Source: Rhizophagus irregularis (taxonomy: Eukaryota > Glomeromycota > Glomeromycetes > Glomerales > Glomeraceae). Taken from it: a stretch of 64,000 bases of DNA. The DNA is taken from NCBI RefSeq assembly GCF_026210795.1, contig NC_089444.1, positions 1,664,501-1,728,500 on the forward strand. The letters are read 5' to 3'. Positions 48,089 through 59,579 of the stretch are shown in pieces. The translations under genes and the position numbers were made by a program. The notes below the pieces were generated by a model. That model was not told where the DNA came from. It did not search any database and worked only from the letters and a program-made list of their open reading frames with translations. The number at the start of each line of letters is the position of its first letter. Within the stretch, counting starts at the first letter, position 1.

Positions 48089-48764
48089 CTAATTAGATGA
48101 AGACGGTTTAATTATTTTTATACCGGGTATAGCAGTTGGATTAAAAGATCTTTGACATTCTGCATAAGCTACCCCAATACCAAAACCTGTTGACATTGCA
48201 ATTGGCCAAGATTTTTCTATTTAAATGAAAAGACGTCATTTTGAAAAGAAAAAATTAATTTTTTTAATATATGATTTTAATATATAATATTAAAATTAAA
48301 ATCAATAAAAAAACCACGTACTTTTAAATAATAAAGCAGATGCTACAATCCCTACGCTTAACCCAATCCCGGATTTTATCAACATATTAGATAAGCAAAG
48401 ATCCCACTAATACAAATAATAATAAATTTTTTACATTATTTATAAAAAGGAAAAAAAGGGCAATTAATTATTCAGTTACTAGTAATTATTATGTTATAAA
48501 AAAATTTCCTATTTTTACCTTTTCATTTAAAATTTGTTCACTTTTTGTATCCATTTCTTCGTTAGCCATAATTATACTATTCTTGTTACTAGAATTCGTA
48601 GTAAGAAAAGGGGTAGTAGAATTAGCGAATGTATTAGCTTCTACAACTTGATTATAACGTTGTTGTTGTTGTTGTTGTTGCTGTTGAAATTTTTGTTGTT
48701 GATTAAGTTGATTTTGTAGAACGGAAATATTATCGAAAGTTGGCAAGTTGAAGTGAGATGTCAT
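48089..48764 (-). CDS. MIC10: Mic10, MICOS complex core subunit, with Gln-rich N-terminal extension
   Basis: Three exons on the minus strand (48764-48519, 48406-48322, 48216-48089) join in frame to 152 residues. Residues 83-152 are a typical Mic10: WDLCLSNMLIKSGIGLSVGI, a first membrane hairpin segment, then KSWPIAMSTGFGIGVAYAEC with the second glycine motif. Mic10 oligomerises in the mitochondrial inner membrane and bends it at cristae junctions. Unusually, 82 residues precede the domain, including an almost pure glutamine run (about residues 26-35, encoded by a TTG repeat on the plus strand at 48661-48690). Known Mic10 proteins have only a short N-terminal segment. The extension could be a real addition or a mis-assigned first exon; MANEEMDTKSEQ within exon 1 offers an alternative start about 65 residues in. 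Confidence 0.85.
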
Positions 48765-48923
48765 AATGGGCGAGAGGAATTATTTTTCTCTTTATTAAAA
48801 AATTTTTTGAAAAAAAAACTCACATGATTTACATGCGTTACTAATTTTATATTAAATTTTTCTTTATAAGGAAATTTCTTTTTCTTTTTTGTTCACGAAC
48901 TAAAAATAATCAAACCCTAAATC
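48765..48923. promoter_or_regulatory. Shared divergent upstream region of MIC10 and the centrin gene
   Basis: Only about 160 bp separate the two divergent start codons, so both promoters must lie here or in the first exons. T-rich. No specific site was identified. Confidence 0.4.
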
Positions 48924-49737
48924 ATGGTCTGTATTTTTATTTTTTACGCGTTTTTTTCAATATATATTCATTTCGATTTAATTTTTTTTTTTTTTGTATA
49001 TATAATAAAATATTTTTTTTAATTATGTACCTACTTGGTTGGATATATTATTAGTCTTCACCAAGTCAAAGATCTACAAAGCAACGATCATCTTCAACTA
49101 AGGCATCTAAAGTAACAAATTCTCAAAAACCAACTTCGACACGTAAAAAGAAACAAAAAACAAACTCAGGTTTAACAATAGAACAACAACAAGAAATACG
49201 TGAAGCTTTTGATTTATTTGACACGGAAGGTAAAGGTATTATAGATATAAAAGAACTTAAAGTAGCAATAAGAGCTCTTGGTTTTGAACCTCCTAAAAAA
49301 GATGAAATAAAAAAATTATTGTCGGAAATCAATAATAAGTCTACCTCTGAAAGCGATGATAATGTTGATACTATTGATTTTGATAGTTTCAATAAAATAA
49401 TGGCTGTTAAGATGGTAATTATTATTATTATTATTATTTTTTATAAAAAAAAAAAAATTCTTTGAATTTTTGATGAGAACTAAAATTTTTTTTTTGAATT
49501 TAAAAGTCTGAAAGAAATTTAAATGACGAGTTTCTAAAAGTATTTCAATTATTTGATGATGATGATACTGGAAAAATTACTTTTAAAAACTTAAAGCGAA
49601 TTGCTAAAGAGTTAAGTGAAGATATAAGTGATGATCATTTAAGAGAAATGATCGAAGAAGCTGATCTCAATGGTGATGGTGAAGTTGATGAAAATGAATT
49701 TATACATTTATTAAAGAGAACAAATTTATACACTTAA
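48924..49737 (+). CDS. CDC31: Centrin (Cdc31-like EF-hand protein)
   Basis: Exons 49055-49414 and 49507-49737 join in frame and read a basic N-terminal tail, then four EF-hand regions: [20 protein letters not shown] (site 1), a degenerate site 2 with an insertion ([20 protein letters not shown]), [20 protein letters not shown] (site 3, ending in Asn, not Glu) and [14 protein letters not shown] (site 4, canonical). Centrins organise spindle pole bodies or centrosomes and also serve in mRNA export and DNA repair complexes. The start is uncertain: an in-frame TAG (49052-49054) precedes TCTTCACCAAG, and the best solution is a one-codon exon, ATG at 48924-48926, with an intron 48927-49054 (GTCTGT...TTAG), giving 197 residues. 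Confidence 0.85.
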
Positions 49738-50142
49738 ATTTCTTTTCTTTCAAAAAAATTGTAATATATTTTATTCTTTTTTCTTAGAGATATATAAGAT
49801 ATATACCTTATTGTTTTTAAAAACTCTAAATAAAAAAAATAAAGTATTGACGTGTGAATCAATCAACATATTTAAAGAAATATACAAAATGGAGTATCTA
49901 ATATATAATATATATAAGTTTGATAAGTATATTTTCTTATAATATATATATATAAATAATAATGCACATGGTTTTTTTTACATTTTTGAAGTACATATTT
50001 TGGATAATAATAAAAGACAAGAAAATATAAAATAAACTAGATAAGTTACAAAATCAAAATCTTTTCGTCTTGTACTAAATGTTCGTTACCACCAGCTTCT
50101 ACTGCGAGTAGGAGACTTATGTTTTCGTTTCCATCAGTTTTA
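49738..50142. other. Convergent intergenic region
   Basis: AT-rich 3' sequences of the centrin gene and the minus-strand gene at 50143-53350. AAATAAAAAAAATAAAG near 49826 is a possible polyadenylation region. No gene seen. Confidence 0.45.
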
Positions 50143-53100
50143 TTAGTCATAAAACCAACCTCCCAATAATCTTTTTAATATACTACTACTATTGTTTGGA
50201 GATGTTTGAGAGATGTTCATATTTTGAGATGATGGTGTTGTACCAGAACCTGAAGATGCATTTCCTTCCACACGATGACGTTTGGAAACCTTATCTTCAG
50301 TCTCTCCTTCCTCTTTATTATTATCTTTCTTTTTACCCTTCAAAAAATTAATATAACGATTAATTTCAAGTACAATTTTTAACAACCGATTTCACAACTA
50401 ATTTTTAATCACTTATTAACTTTACCTTTGGTATAGTAGTTGCATTTGATTCACTTCGTTTACGTTTGGATCCATTCCGAAGATTCGAGTATGACTTACT
50501 ATCCCTGGAACTGCTGCTTTCAATGCTGTTCCTTCGTTGAGTGTCACCCGAAGGTTCGCTACTTGATCTTAAATGTAGAATTAAAATTTGTCACAAACAA
50601 CAATTTTAGGTAATTAATTTTTTCACTTACTCTCTGTTATTTTTACCAAAATCGTAAAATTTTTCTCTATATACATCTTCAGATTGAAGATTAGTAACTA
50701 CTTCGAAATTTTTTTCCGATAATGCACGAACAGCATTTTCAAGAGTCGTTCGGTTTCCTGCAGATACTTCGATAATACTAGGATCTATGGGTTGACCAGT
50801 GGCAGTGTTACCACCAACACGAGCACTTCGTTTCTTAACCCTAGTGCTTCTCGGCGTCTTTTTTGGTTGTGCTGAAGGAGTAAGGTCAACTTGTACTTCC
50901 GGAACATCATCTGATTGTTCGTGAGTGTTACTTATAATATCGTCATCGACTTCCGTATTAGCAACTTTTCTGTCATCTCTTTTATTAACGTCATGACTTC
51001 TAGTAGACCTAGTAGACCTAGAAGATTTAGGCGTATGAGTAAGTGGTTCACTAACTGAACTTTTACTTTTTCGGATCCTTTTTGGACGTGTAGGTGTTGA
51101 AACTGATTCTTCGACAACAGCAATATTGTGTTCTATTTCAGCATTGGATAATTCTTCTACAATCTGATTCTCCGAATTATTATCCACCGTGTCAACAACT
51201 TCCGAGATTTCAATCTCAGATTCGGTTTCCTCTCCACCGGAATATTTATATGAAGTATCATGATTCTTCGGCCTAGAGCCGCGAGTAATTTCACTTCTAC
51301 TTTTTCCTCGACCTCTATTATCCTGCGCAGGTTTTTTCTCCTTCCTTGTAATTTTAGAGGTTTTGGAAATTTTTGGCGCTTTTTTACCTGATAACCTCCT
51401 TTTAGTACTAACTTCTGAGATTGCATCAATGCTCTCAACTTTCTTCGACTTTTTTGGAGTAGTGGATGTTTTTGAAGACAACCGAGCTTTTGAAGTGATA
51501 CCACGACCTCTTGAATTTGCCATTACTGTTTCACTATCATCACCTAACTCATTATCAGCTTCATCTGGATGCCATTCGCGATCTTCATTTTTTTTACGAG
51601 AAGTTGATCTGCGAGATGTTCTACGTTTTGGTATTGTCTTTACAGATTTCTTGGAAGTATTTTTCAAAATAGTTTTTTTAGCTAGTTGTTTAGGTCTTGT
51701 AATTTTTTTGGAAAAAGCAGTAGAAACAGGTTCCTTTTCTGTTTCTTCACTATTATCTACTACTCCTGGTAATGCAAGCATAATCTTTCGAGAACGAAGA
51801 TCATGCTTGAGGTATAAATTATCTTGTAAATAATTATCAAGAATATTTTCATCAATGTTTCCGCCATCACCCACATTTTGAATACCATGAGAATCTTCAC
51901 TAGTTTCCTGTTCTTCATCACTTTGAACAGGAAGATTATGCACAGGCTCATCAGTCTCTTCGTTCTTTTCATTATCAACATTAACAACTTCAGAATCTAC
52001 ATCAGCTTCATTTTCGGTAACAGATAAAGTTCCTTTACGAAGTGAACGACGTTTTTTACGTGTTTTTGATCTTTTACTACTACCATAAGAATAACGAGGA
52101 TAACTATAACTAACCGTGGTTCTATAAATTAAATACCATGGAAGTTTGTTTATTATGGTTATAAAATCATAATTAGTTAATTTATAAATAAATAATATCA
52201 TTATTATAATTTTTTAAAAAACCTTTTACGCGTACTACGCCGTACTCCGGGAGCAATTGGATTAGCGAATTGCTCGATTTCTTCTTCACTTTCAGGTTCT
52301 ACCTTAATAAATTTTAAATTAGAAAATTTGGACGCCATATTGTTGTAATGTTCACTTTGTCTAAATAATGTATCACTAATCTATATTTTAAAAATTATTA
52401 ATAATAAATAAAATAAAATTTTATTGTATATTAACATTAGTCTATGCGTTTTAACATTATACTATTCTATTAAATCTTAAAAATACCTCGTTAGCAATAA
52501 CGAAATCAACGCTTTCCGGATATTCGTTTTCATTCTCATGCTCTCGTTCAAGTTCTGACTGAGAAACTTCGTGAGGTTGCTTAAAAGTCCCAGTGGTTTG
52601 TGTATATTCGATATCCTCCATTTCATTGTCTACCTCATGGTTCTTATATGAAACAGAACTATGATGTACACTATCAAGTATCATATTCGATGTCGTTATT
52701 AAATCTCTAAGTTCATTAATATCTCGATTTTCTGTATCAACTAATGAAGTAGAAAATTCTTGTTCCGTTCTAGAATTGTCTAAATTCCTCGAATTTAACG
52801 TGTTCTTTTCTTGCTCTGATAGTAACAAATCAGTAGATTCATCTAAAACTTCAAAAGCTAATGCCGCAGGACTTTTATTTATTAACTCACAATTATTTGA
52901 ACTGTCCTGAGATTCCAAAGATGCTGAGTCAGATTGTTGTTCGGAAGTTTGTGGTGTTTGATTACTCGAAATTCTTGGGCTCCTTCGGAGTATAGGTGGT
53001 TGTCCTCGTTGCTTACGTACGTTTAGATCAGTACGTTCATCTCCCAAAGAGACATCTAGTGCAGATGAATAAAGAATGCTCTCAGGTGTATGTGGAGCTA

Positions 53101-53350
53101 AATCGCTTGAGTCTTGTATTATTGTTGGGATCGCTGATGAATTATCTAGCGTAGAGCACTCAGAATATGCCCCTTGAGGAACGTCGGATAGAAAAGAGTC
53201 CAGTAGTTGAGTAGTATTTGATTGCGAACTTTGAAGAGTACCTGGGGTCCTTGGTTGTGATGGAGAGCTACTTGATAGAGTATTGTCTGGAGTAGGATAT
53301 TGTGCATACAAAGATCCAGCGTTATCTTGCATATGAGAATATTGAGACAT
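50143..53350 (-). CDS. Large basic, disordered, probably nuclear protein of unknown function
   Basis: Five exons on the minus strand (53350-52487, 52380-52223, 52121-50631, 50567-50426, 50337-50143) join in frame to 949 residues. No enzyme domain is visible. Residues 1-288 are acidic and S/T/Q-rich with one LRRSPRIS motif. The short exon 2 carries SDTLFRQSEHYNNMASKF and APGVRRSTRKR. Exon 3 has many basic S/T-R clusters (KRSKTRKKRRSLRKG, KRRTSRRSTSRKK, RPKRIRKSK, TPRSTRVKKRSARVG) interleaved with acidic stretches, and ends with a more ordered segment (TTLENAVRALSEKNFEVVTN). The GVRRSTRKR element is reminiscent of chromatin- or kinetochore-associated proteins with RRSxR motifs such as CENP-C, but no cupin domain is present and the match is too short to name it. 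A chromatin role is inference from composition only. Confidence 0.75.
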
Positions 53351-55370
53351 TTTTGTATTTTTATTTAATTCTTTGATGAATATAGGACAATACAGGACCT
53401 TGGAAAAAACCTATTTTTCTTATATTATTCGTATACGCAGATGTCTTGACAGTTTTTTTTTATTACCGAGTGAAAAAAAGTATATTATTTAAGGTATATT
53501 GATGATTTCAGGGTAATCATTACAAACATTGTGGCGCATTTTAAACAGTTTAAATTTATAACAAATGTGCTTATTTACGTGTGACAAATGTACGAATAAA
53601 ACTAAAGATCTTGAATAAACATCGCATGATTACAAGAAAATCGAAACTCACATGTTCACTAAATTATTTTCATTATTAAGAAAAAAAAACATTTCGTATT
53701 TCTAATGTAACATGTAAACATATAATGTAACGTAGAGAAAGTAATTGTTCGCTTAAAAGAATCTTATTTTTGGCGAATCTCAAATTCACATTAGCTAATT
53801 GGATGACTTTGCTTTCCCAAACTATTCTTAATCTGGGTTGATTGTGTTTCTCTTATGAGCCAATTATAGATTACAGTCCACTCGGCACTCGCTTTAACGA
53901 ATTTTGATTTAACGAATTTCTTAATATAACGAACCTACCATATAAAAAAATACGACCTGCATTTCATTATCTCGTTGATCCAACCCAATAATACCGCTAT
54001 TATAAATAAGGTAATTTAAAAAATTTTAAGGACTGATCAAAAGACCGATCTGGTCCAGTCCAGTCCTGGCTACCGGATTGGACTGGACCGGACCAATTCA
54101 ACCCTAGTCATAACTTGATATAACAATCAATTTTGGTCCATAACGAACTTTTTTCTTAAATCAAAACCTTCTATAATTAATTTTATAAATTTCGTGATAG
54201 TACATTCATACTTATTTATTCGATACCATCCTAATTCCGGCCAGAATTAATTAGTCTCACACAATAACATTGTATTGATATTATAAAGTGGTAAAATATG
54301 ATTTTATATATATTTTTATATATACCAAATTGGGAATTGCTAACCGTCGCCTAGGTTTTTTTTTCCGAATATGTCACATGATGTATATGTAATATATAAT
54401 ATAATTAGTTTGCGAACGCTTGGGCCTTTAATTTTTCATCGTTAACGATATAGTATATACCACGTATAAAAACGCGTTAGTACTAATGATCATATGATAT
54501 ATCACGATATCACATATGCATACTAGAAGGATTATATATGCAGCTGTGAGTACGAGTATGTGAATTGAATATCATGTACTCATGTACTCACGTGTACTCA
54601 CATGTATTCTCAAATAAATTATTTTTTTAAACCACACTACTTCATTTTTACATTCCTGAAGAGCTTATATATTAAAGTTTTATTTTTACCATATTACAAT
54701 ATGAAATAATTTATTTATCGCACGTGCGATGCAAATTTTTATGTTTATCATTGCCATTTTAAGGGGGGTGGCGATGTATAAGCAGGTTGATCAACATAAA
54801 TAATTTACAAAAAAGGAAAGTGGCGATGCATCGCACGTGCGATGAATAAATTTACTCTTACAATATAACGTATGAAACACGAAATTAATAAAACATAACC
54901 AACTGTACATATAAAAGAAAAAATTGCATTTTTTTTTTATTGGAAAGAAATTGGATAGTTTGTAATCAAACTCCTCTAAAATACATGTTATAAAAAAAAA
55001 TGAATACAAATGAAATAAAAAGGGCGAATTCCTATAAAAAATGTTAGACAGATTATTGTTTTCTACTTTTTTTTAGTGATTGGTAGAAGATGAATTGTTT
55101 TGTCTTATCTACTAACATCCTTACAGGATGTGTAAAATAATAAAAAAGCGATCATAGTTATATAAATATTGTTAATTCTAGTAAACAACCTATATGTCTC
55201 TTTAAAATAATTTTTTAATTATCAGTAATTAACGTCACAGCTTATCTGTTATATTTTATTTAGTTTAGATACATAACAATTTAATTTCCACTAAAATGAC
55301 TAAATCATAAATGTTTCAAAAGCCATAACTTAAAATAAATTCATTATATAATACTTACTAGCCCATAGGC
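53351..55370. other. Intergenic with palindromes
   Basis: TGGTCCAGTCCAGTCC (about 54050) is answered by GGATTGGACTGGACCGGACC (about 54075-54095), forming a GC-rich hairpin. TCGCACGTGCGATGC-type palindromes at about 54718-54733 and 54827-54843 face each other. TTAACGAATTT-type repeats lie at 53895-53935. No gene was accepted. Confidence 0.5.
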
Positions 55371-55600
55371 CCGGGCGTTGCCCTGGGTTTGCTGGTTGGT
55401 ATTAATTTTGGTAATAATTATTTTACTTTCACTTATCCTAAAGTAATGTTTACTATATTCTTAATTTTCTTACCTTAACTCTAACCCACTTACCCTGAGT
55501 CACTTACCTAATCCTAACTAACCCTAATCCACTTACCCTAATTCTAATCCTCACCTTAATAATACTTCCTAATAATCTACTAAAGCTAACCCCCTTTTAT
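55371..55600. repeat. Degenerate TAACCCTAA/CTTACCC minisatellite
   Basis: After a GC-rich patch (CCCGGGCGTTGCCC near 55370) comes a run of CTAACCCACTTACCCTGA, CTAACCCTAATCC and related variants to about 55570. It resembles interstitial telomere-like sequence but is too irregular to be called a telomere. Confidence 0.5.
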
Positions 55601-56060
55601 TTTTTTCATTCCCTTTTCATTTCTTTATACTACTCTTTATTCTTTTCATTTTTATTCCATTTTTACTTCATCTTTTTTGTTCCTTTACATTACTCTTTAT
55701 TATTTTTATTTTTTTTCCATTTCTACTTCATCTTTTTTATTTCTTTACCTATCCTTTGTTATTTTCATTTTTTTTTCATTCCCACTTCATTTTTTTCATT
55801 TTTTTATACTATCCTTTATTCCTTTCATTTTTTCTATTCCCCTTTGCCCCTTTGTTTTTTTCATTTTTTTTCATTCCCATTTGATCTTTTTCGTTTCTTT
55901 TATTTCTTTTACTCTCCCTTTGCTACATTTCGTTCCCCTTTACTTCCTTTTCATTTCTTTTATTTCCTTTCACTCTTCCTATTTTTTTCATTTGCCCTCA
56001 TTCTTTTTTCCCTTTTTCATTTATATATTTCCTTTTCTTTATTATTGTAAGTCTTTTTTC
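55601..56060. repeat. T/C-rich low-complexity tract
   Basis: About 460 bp of TTTCATTTTTTT, CCCCTTT and TTATTTC variants. The open frames in it encode only F/S/P/I repeats and are not accepted as genes. Confidence 0.8.
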
Positions 56061-56600
56061 TTATTATTCCTATCAAAAAAGTTAGTATTTTGGATAGAAT
56101 AAGTTTGTTTTTTTCAATTAATAAATCAAATGTATTAAAAATTAATAAATTGTTATAAACTTTTAGTATAAAAATATTTTAAGTATGTTTATTATATAAT
56201 TAAAAAATTTATTATTAAAAAATTATTATAATTAAAATTTTATTATTAAAAAAATGCAGTCTGTTTAATCATTAATTTATAATATATATGATTGATGTAT
56301 AATCAGCAAAGTACATCACCTATAAACCACAAAAATATCATGTGACTTTAAAATTTTATAAGTTAAAAATTAAACAATAAAATACAAATTTAAACTGATA
56401 AATTAATAGAATAGCATATGCTGAACATTTCTATCAGTTTACTTTTTAAGAATTAATATAAAAATTTAATTTTATTAAATCTGAAAGTTTAAGAATAAAT
56501 CATATAATCTATATGGAAACTGGAAAAGGTGATTAGGATAAATGTTACATGAATTTCATATGAAAATGGCATTTTTTTTGATTAATTTCTTCACATAACA
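56061..56600. other. AT-rich, nothing recognised
   Basis: AT-rich sequence without exon-like segments or clear repeats. Confidence 0.5.
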
Positions 56601-56603
56601 ACA

Positions 56604-57101
56604 ATGACTTGTCCATCTAAGAGAAAAACTAGAGGAAAAAAGCAGATACAAGACAATAATGGGAAGTTTACAAAATGACTAAGGCTATCTGATGGATATG
56701 ATAAATTAGGTGATGAATAGAATGATGAAAATGACAGTGAATGGAATGAAGAGTTTAGTTTATTAAATGAAAAAGAAGCTTTTGAAGATAAATCTCTTGA
56801 GTTAACCTGGTTAGATAACACTCACTTGGAAAAAAAAAATACAGACCATATCTTACTAGAAAAATAAAAAAATCAACATATTTTGATAAATATAGACCAA
56901 GTGACTCCTTTACAAAAGCTGCAAAAGGAACCATAAAAATATCAACTTTCATGAATAATAAACTAATACCAGATGATTTTGAAGACATTCTTGATGATAT
57001 AGATGAGGAAGAATGAAATCAACTTGATGTGAGTGAAAGAATCGAAAATTTAAAAACTAATCTTAAAGAAAAGCAGAAGATTTTAATAGCTGCTGAATTA
57101 T
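56604..57101 (+). pseudogene. Relic of a repetitive, transposon-like protein family
   Basis: The plus strand reads MTCPSKRKTRGKKQ, then after several stops and frame changes YRPYLTRKIKKSTYFDKYR, SDSFTKAAKGTIKISTF, DFEDILDDIDEEE and VSERIENLKTNLKEKQKIL. I recall a YDKYRPSGSFTKAA-like N-terminal region in families multiplied in Rhizophagus genomes; that link is from memory and uncertain. The gene is truncated at 57101 by a MITE-like element. In-frame stops occur near 56677, 56717 and 57014. Confidence 0.45.
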
Positions 57102-57280
57102 ACATGCTGCCCAAATTATTTTAGGATGCCATAATTATATATAATTTGGAATGCCATAATTCATTTAGTTTATATATAATTTACTATGTAAAGTGCTAAA
57201 ATAATTTGGGATGCCATAATTGAATTTGGAATTTTACTTATAATTATGGCAGCTCAAAATAATTTAGATAGCATGTATAT
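57102..57280. mobile_element. ~180-bp MITE-like inverted-repeat element
   Basis: ATACATGCTGCCCAAATTAT at the left is answered by the reverse complement ATACATGCTATCTAAATTAT at the right, with internal repeats of TAATTTGGGATGCCATAATT. It cuts the relic at 56604-57101. Confidence 0.6.
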
Positions 57281-57344
57281 GCTGAATATAAGGGGCATAC
57301 CAGAAATCAGCTGATTTGAAAGGGGGTAGGGAAAGTCAAACTTC

Positions 57345-58189
57345 CTAGGGGTGTGGGGGGGTCCAACTGGTTGGTTACACAATATAATTTCGTATTACCA
57401 AACTGTCCCACTACCGTCACCCCTGAATTTTATTATTTTAATATATCCAAGACAACATTCCAAGCCTAAAACTTTTGACGCACAACGTTTCTAAAAGCCG
57501 ATGTTCGAGAGTAGATTAGTGTTGGTAAGAGTCATATATTGGCAAATTTTCATGACTATTAGAGCGTTATTGGGTTTCTCAGGTCAAAGTTTTAATATAG
57601 CTTATTAGAAAAACTATTATTTCGAAATATGTATTAAAAAAATTTTTTTAAAAAACAATGAAAAATATGTTTTTAACAATAAATATCACTTTTATATTAA
57701 AATTTTATTAAATACATTCTCTGTTATTAGTGAAAACTGCATACAACTATTTATTGTACATTTACTATAGACAATATTTTTTTCAGTTTTTTTTTAAAAA
57801 AAAAGGTTTAAAAGTTATTATAAATTAAAAGTCTATATAAATAACGTTTTCTTGTAATAAATAAACTTGTTTTACTTGTTTTAGACTTCTAAATATTGAT
57901 TTATTCATCATAAATACTAAAATAAAACCGCCGACGTTGTTTTTTTCTTCTGAGGCGTCCAAACATTATTTAAAGATTTGGACGCGACAAAACAGATGTA
58001 AAGATGATCACGTTTCAAGGATGACATAATTGGGTGGCTGGTTTTTTTAATTGCAGGGGTATTTTGTTCACCGATCATCGTAATTTACTAATAACGTATA
58101 TGAATTTATATGGAGGACAGTTTTGATTTATTAGACTTATTGTATATTATATTGTGTAACCAACCAGTTGGACCCCCCCACACCCCTAG
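57345..58189. mobile_element. 845-bp non-autonomous DNA element with ~44-bp inverted repeats
   Basis: The ends CTAGGGGTGTGGGGGGGTCC and its exact complement at the right continue as AACTGGTTGGTTACACAATA, about 44 bp in all. AAACTTC flanks it on both sides (57338-57344 and 58190-58196). A 7-8-bp duplication and NAGGGGTG-type ends suggest hAT. The interior has no open frame. Confidence 0.8.
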
Positions 58190-58233
58190 AAACTTCAGAT
58201 CGTTTATATATCATGTGACATTTACTGTATATA

Positions 58234-59539
58234 CACTAACCTCCCAAAAGTATCCGGTCAACCAATAAAGATTATATTTTATTAATAATAATTAATATTT
58301 AGTTGGCCATCCATTGTTTTTAATGCATGCTTCAATTCGGCGTAGCATGCTCTCAATTAAATTAATATAAGTTTCTTGCAATGCTTCTTCAAGTTCATGA
58401 AAATTCTTTGGATGTACAGATCATTTTCGAAGTCTTCGTTCAAGTTCATGCCACAAATTTTCAATAGGATTAAGGTCCGAAGATTGGGAAGGCCAATCTG
58501 GAAGAACCTTAATCTTTTTCTATGCAATCCAATTTTTAACATCTCTTGCAGTATGAACTGGAGCATTATCATTCTAAAATGCATAGCGTTGTCTGTAATG
58601 TTTTGATCGAATGAATGGCAATAAATGTTTGTTTAAAATATCAATATAATCTAATCTATTCATTTTACCATCTACTTTTACCAATGGCCCCAGTCCTTTC
58701 CCTGAAAAACATCCCCACACCATAACACCACCACCACCATGTTTAACTGTAGAGTTAAATTTTCAATATTGTATCGGGTTCTATTTTTTCGTCAAACACG
58801 GCTAGGACCATCATTTTGAAAAAAAGTAAATCTGGATTCGTCACTCCAGATGATAGTTTTCCATTGTTGCACAGACCAACTTTGTCACTCTATGCACCAT
58901 GATAATCGGTTTTCACGTTGAGATTCTGTAAGAAGTGGTTTTGGTGCAGCAACCCGTGAATAAATTTGCATTTGATGAAGGTTTTTACGAATAGTTTTAG
59001 TTGAAACCTTTTTATCTTGTGAACTATGAAATTTCTGCTTAATTTCATCAAGAGAAAGTTTATTACTCTTTTTAATAATTTTCAAAAGTTTATAATGATC
59101 ATTATTATCCATGGAACATAGTCTTCCAGTTCTTTTAGCTGTTAATCCAGTATTAAAATTTTTGTATTGAACAATTGTGTCTGTAATGATACTTTTTGGA
59201 AATTTTAGGACACGACTGATAGCTTCATAAGTTCTTCCTCCTTTCCAAAGGCCAATAATTTGTCCACGCTCAAATTCACTCAATTCACGAGTTTTTCCCA
59301 TTTTAAAAGTAGCCAAATGGCGCAGTAACAAAAAAAAGCAAAGATCGGCATTGGCAAAATTGAGGCGTTATTATTTGTTTTATTGCCAAATCTGGTACAA
59401 GCATCATAACACAATAAAAATACATCCATTTTAATCGTCAGAACCAGGGGAATCATTTTTTTAAAAAAAATTATAGTTTATAAGTTCAATCTTGAGAAAA
59501 TCAAGTTGAGCTTGGCTGGATACTTTTGGGAGGATAGTG
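58234..59539 (-). mobile_element. Tc1-type transposon
   Basis: The ends CACTAACCTCCCAAAAGTAT (left) and, reverse complemented, CACTATCCTCCCAAAAGTAT (right) are flanked by TA (58232-58233 and 59540-59541). At 1,306 bp the size is typical of Tc1. It holds one decayed transposase gene on the minus strand. Confidence 0.9.
58292..59301 (-). pseudogene. Tc1 transposase relic
   Basis: Reads MGKTRELSEFERGQIIGLWK with the paired-like helix-turn-helix domains (SIITDTIVQYKNF; TRK-type RTGRLCSM), then IIWSDESRFTFF (first Asp), FSGKGLGPLVKVDGK, NDNAPVHTA (second Asp) and [13 protein letters not shown] (Glu) in DD34E spacing. It ends NGWPTKY at 58292-58294. The total length of about 336 codons is normal. 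Nonsense codons interrupt it after WCIE, after SRV, before NDNAPVH, after NWIA and after RLRK, so the copy is inactive. Confidence 0.9.
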
Positions 59540-59579
59540 TATCTAAATATAAATATAAGTAATTTAATTATTTTTATAT

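Noticed and set aside
50143-53350. Naming the gene CENP-C (Mif2)
   Set aside because: Only a short GVRRSTRKR match; no cupin domain and no conserved Trp after the motif.
55371-55600. Telomere
   Set aside because: TAACCCTAA-like words are irregular and the sequence continues into further unique and repeat DNA on both sides.
55677-56102. F/S/P-rich open frames
   Set aside because: Low-complexity T/C tract, no domain, no splice support.
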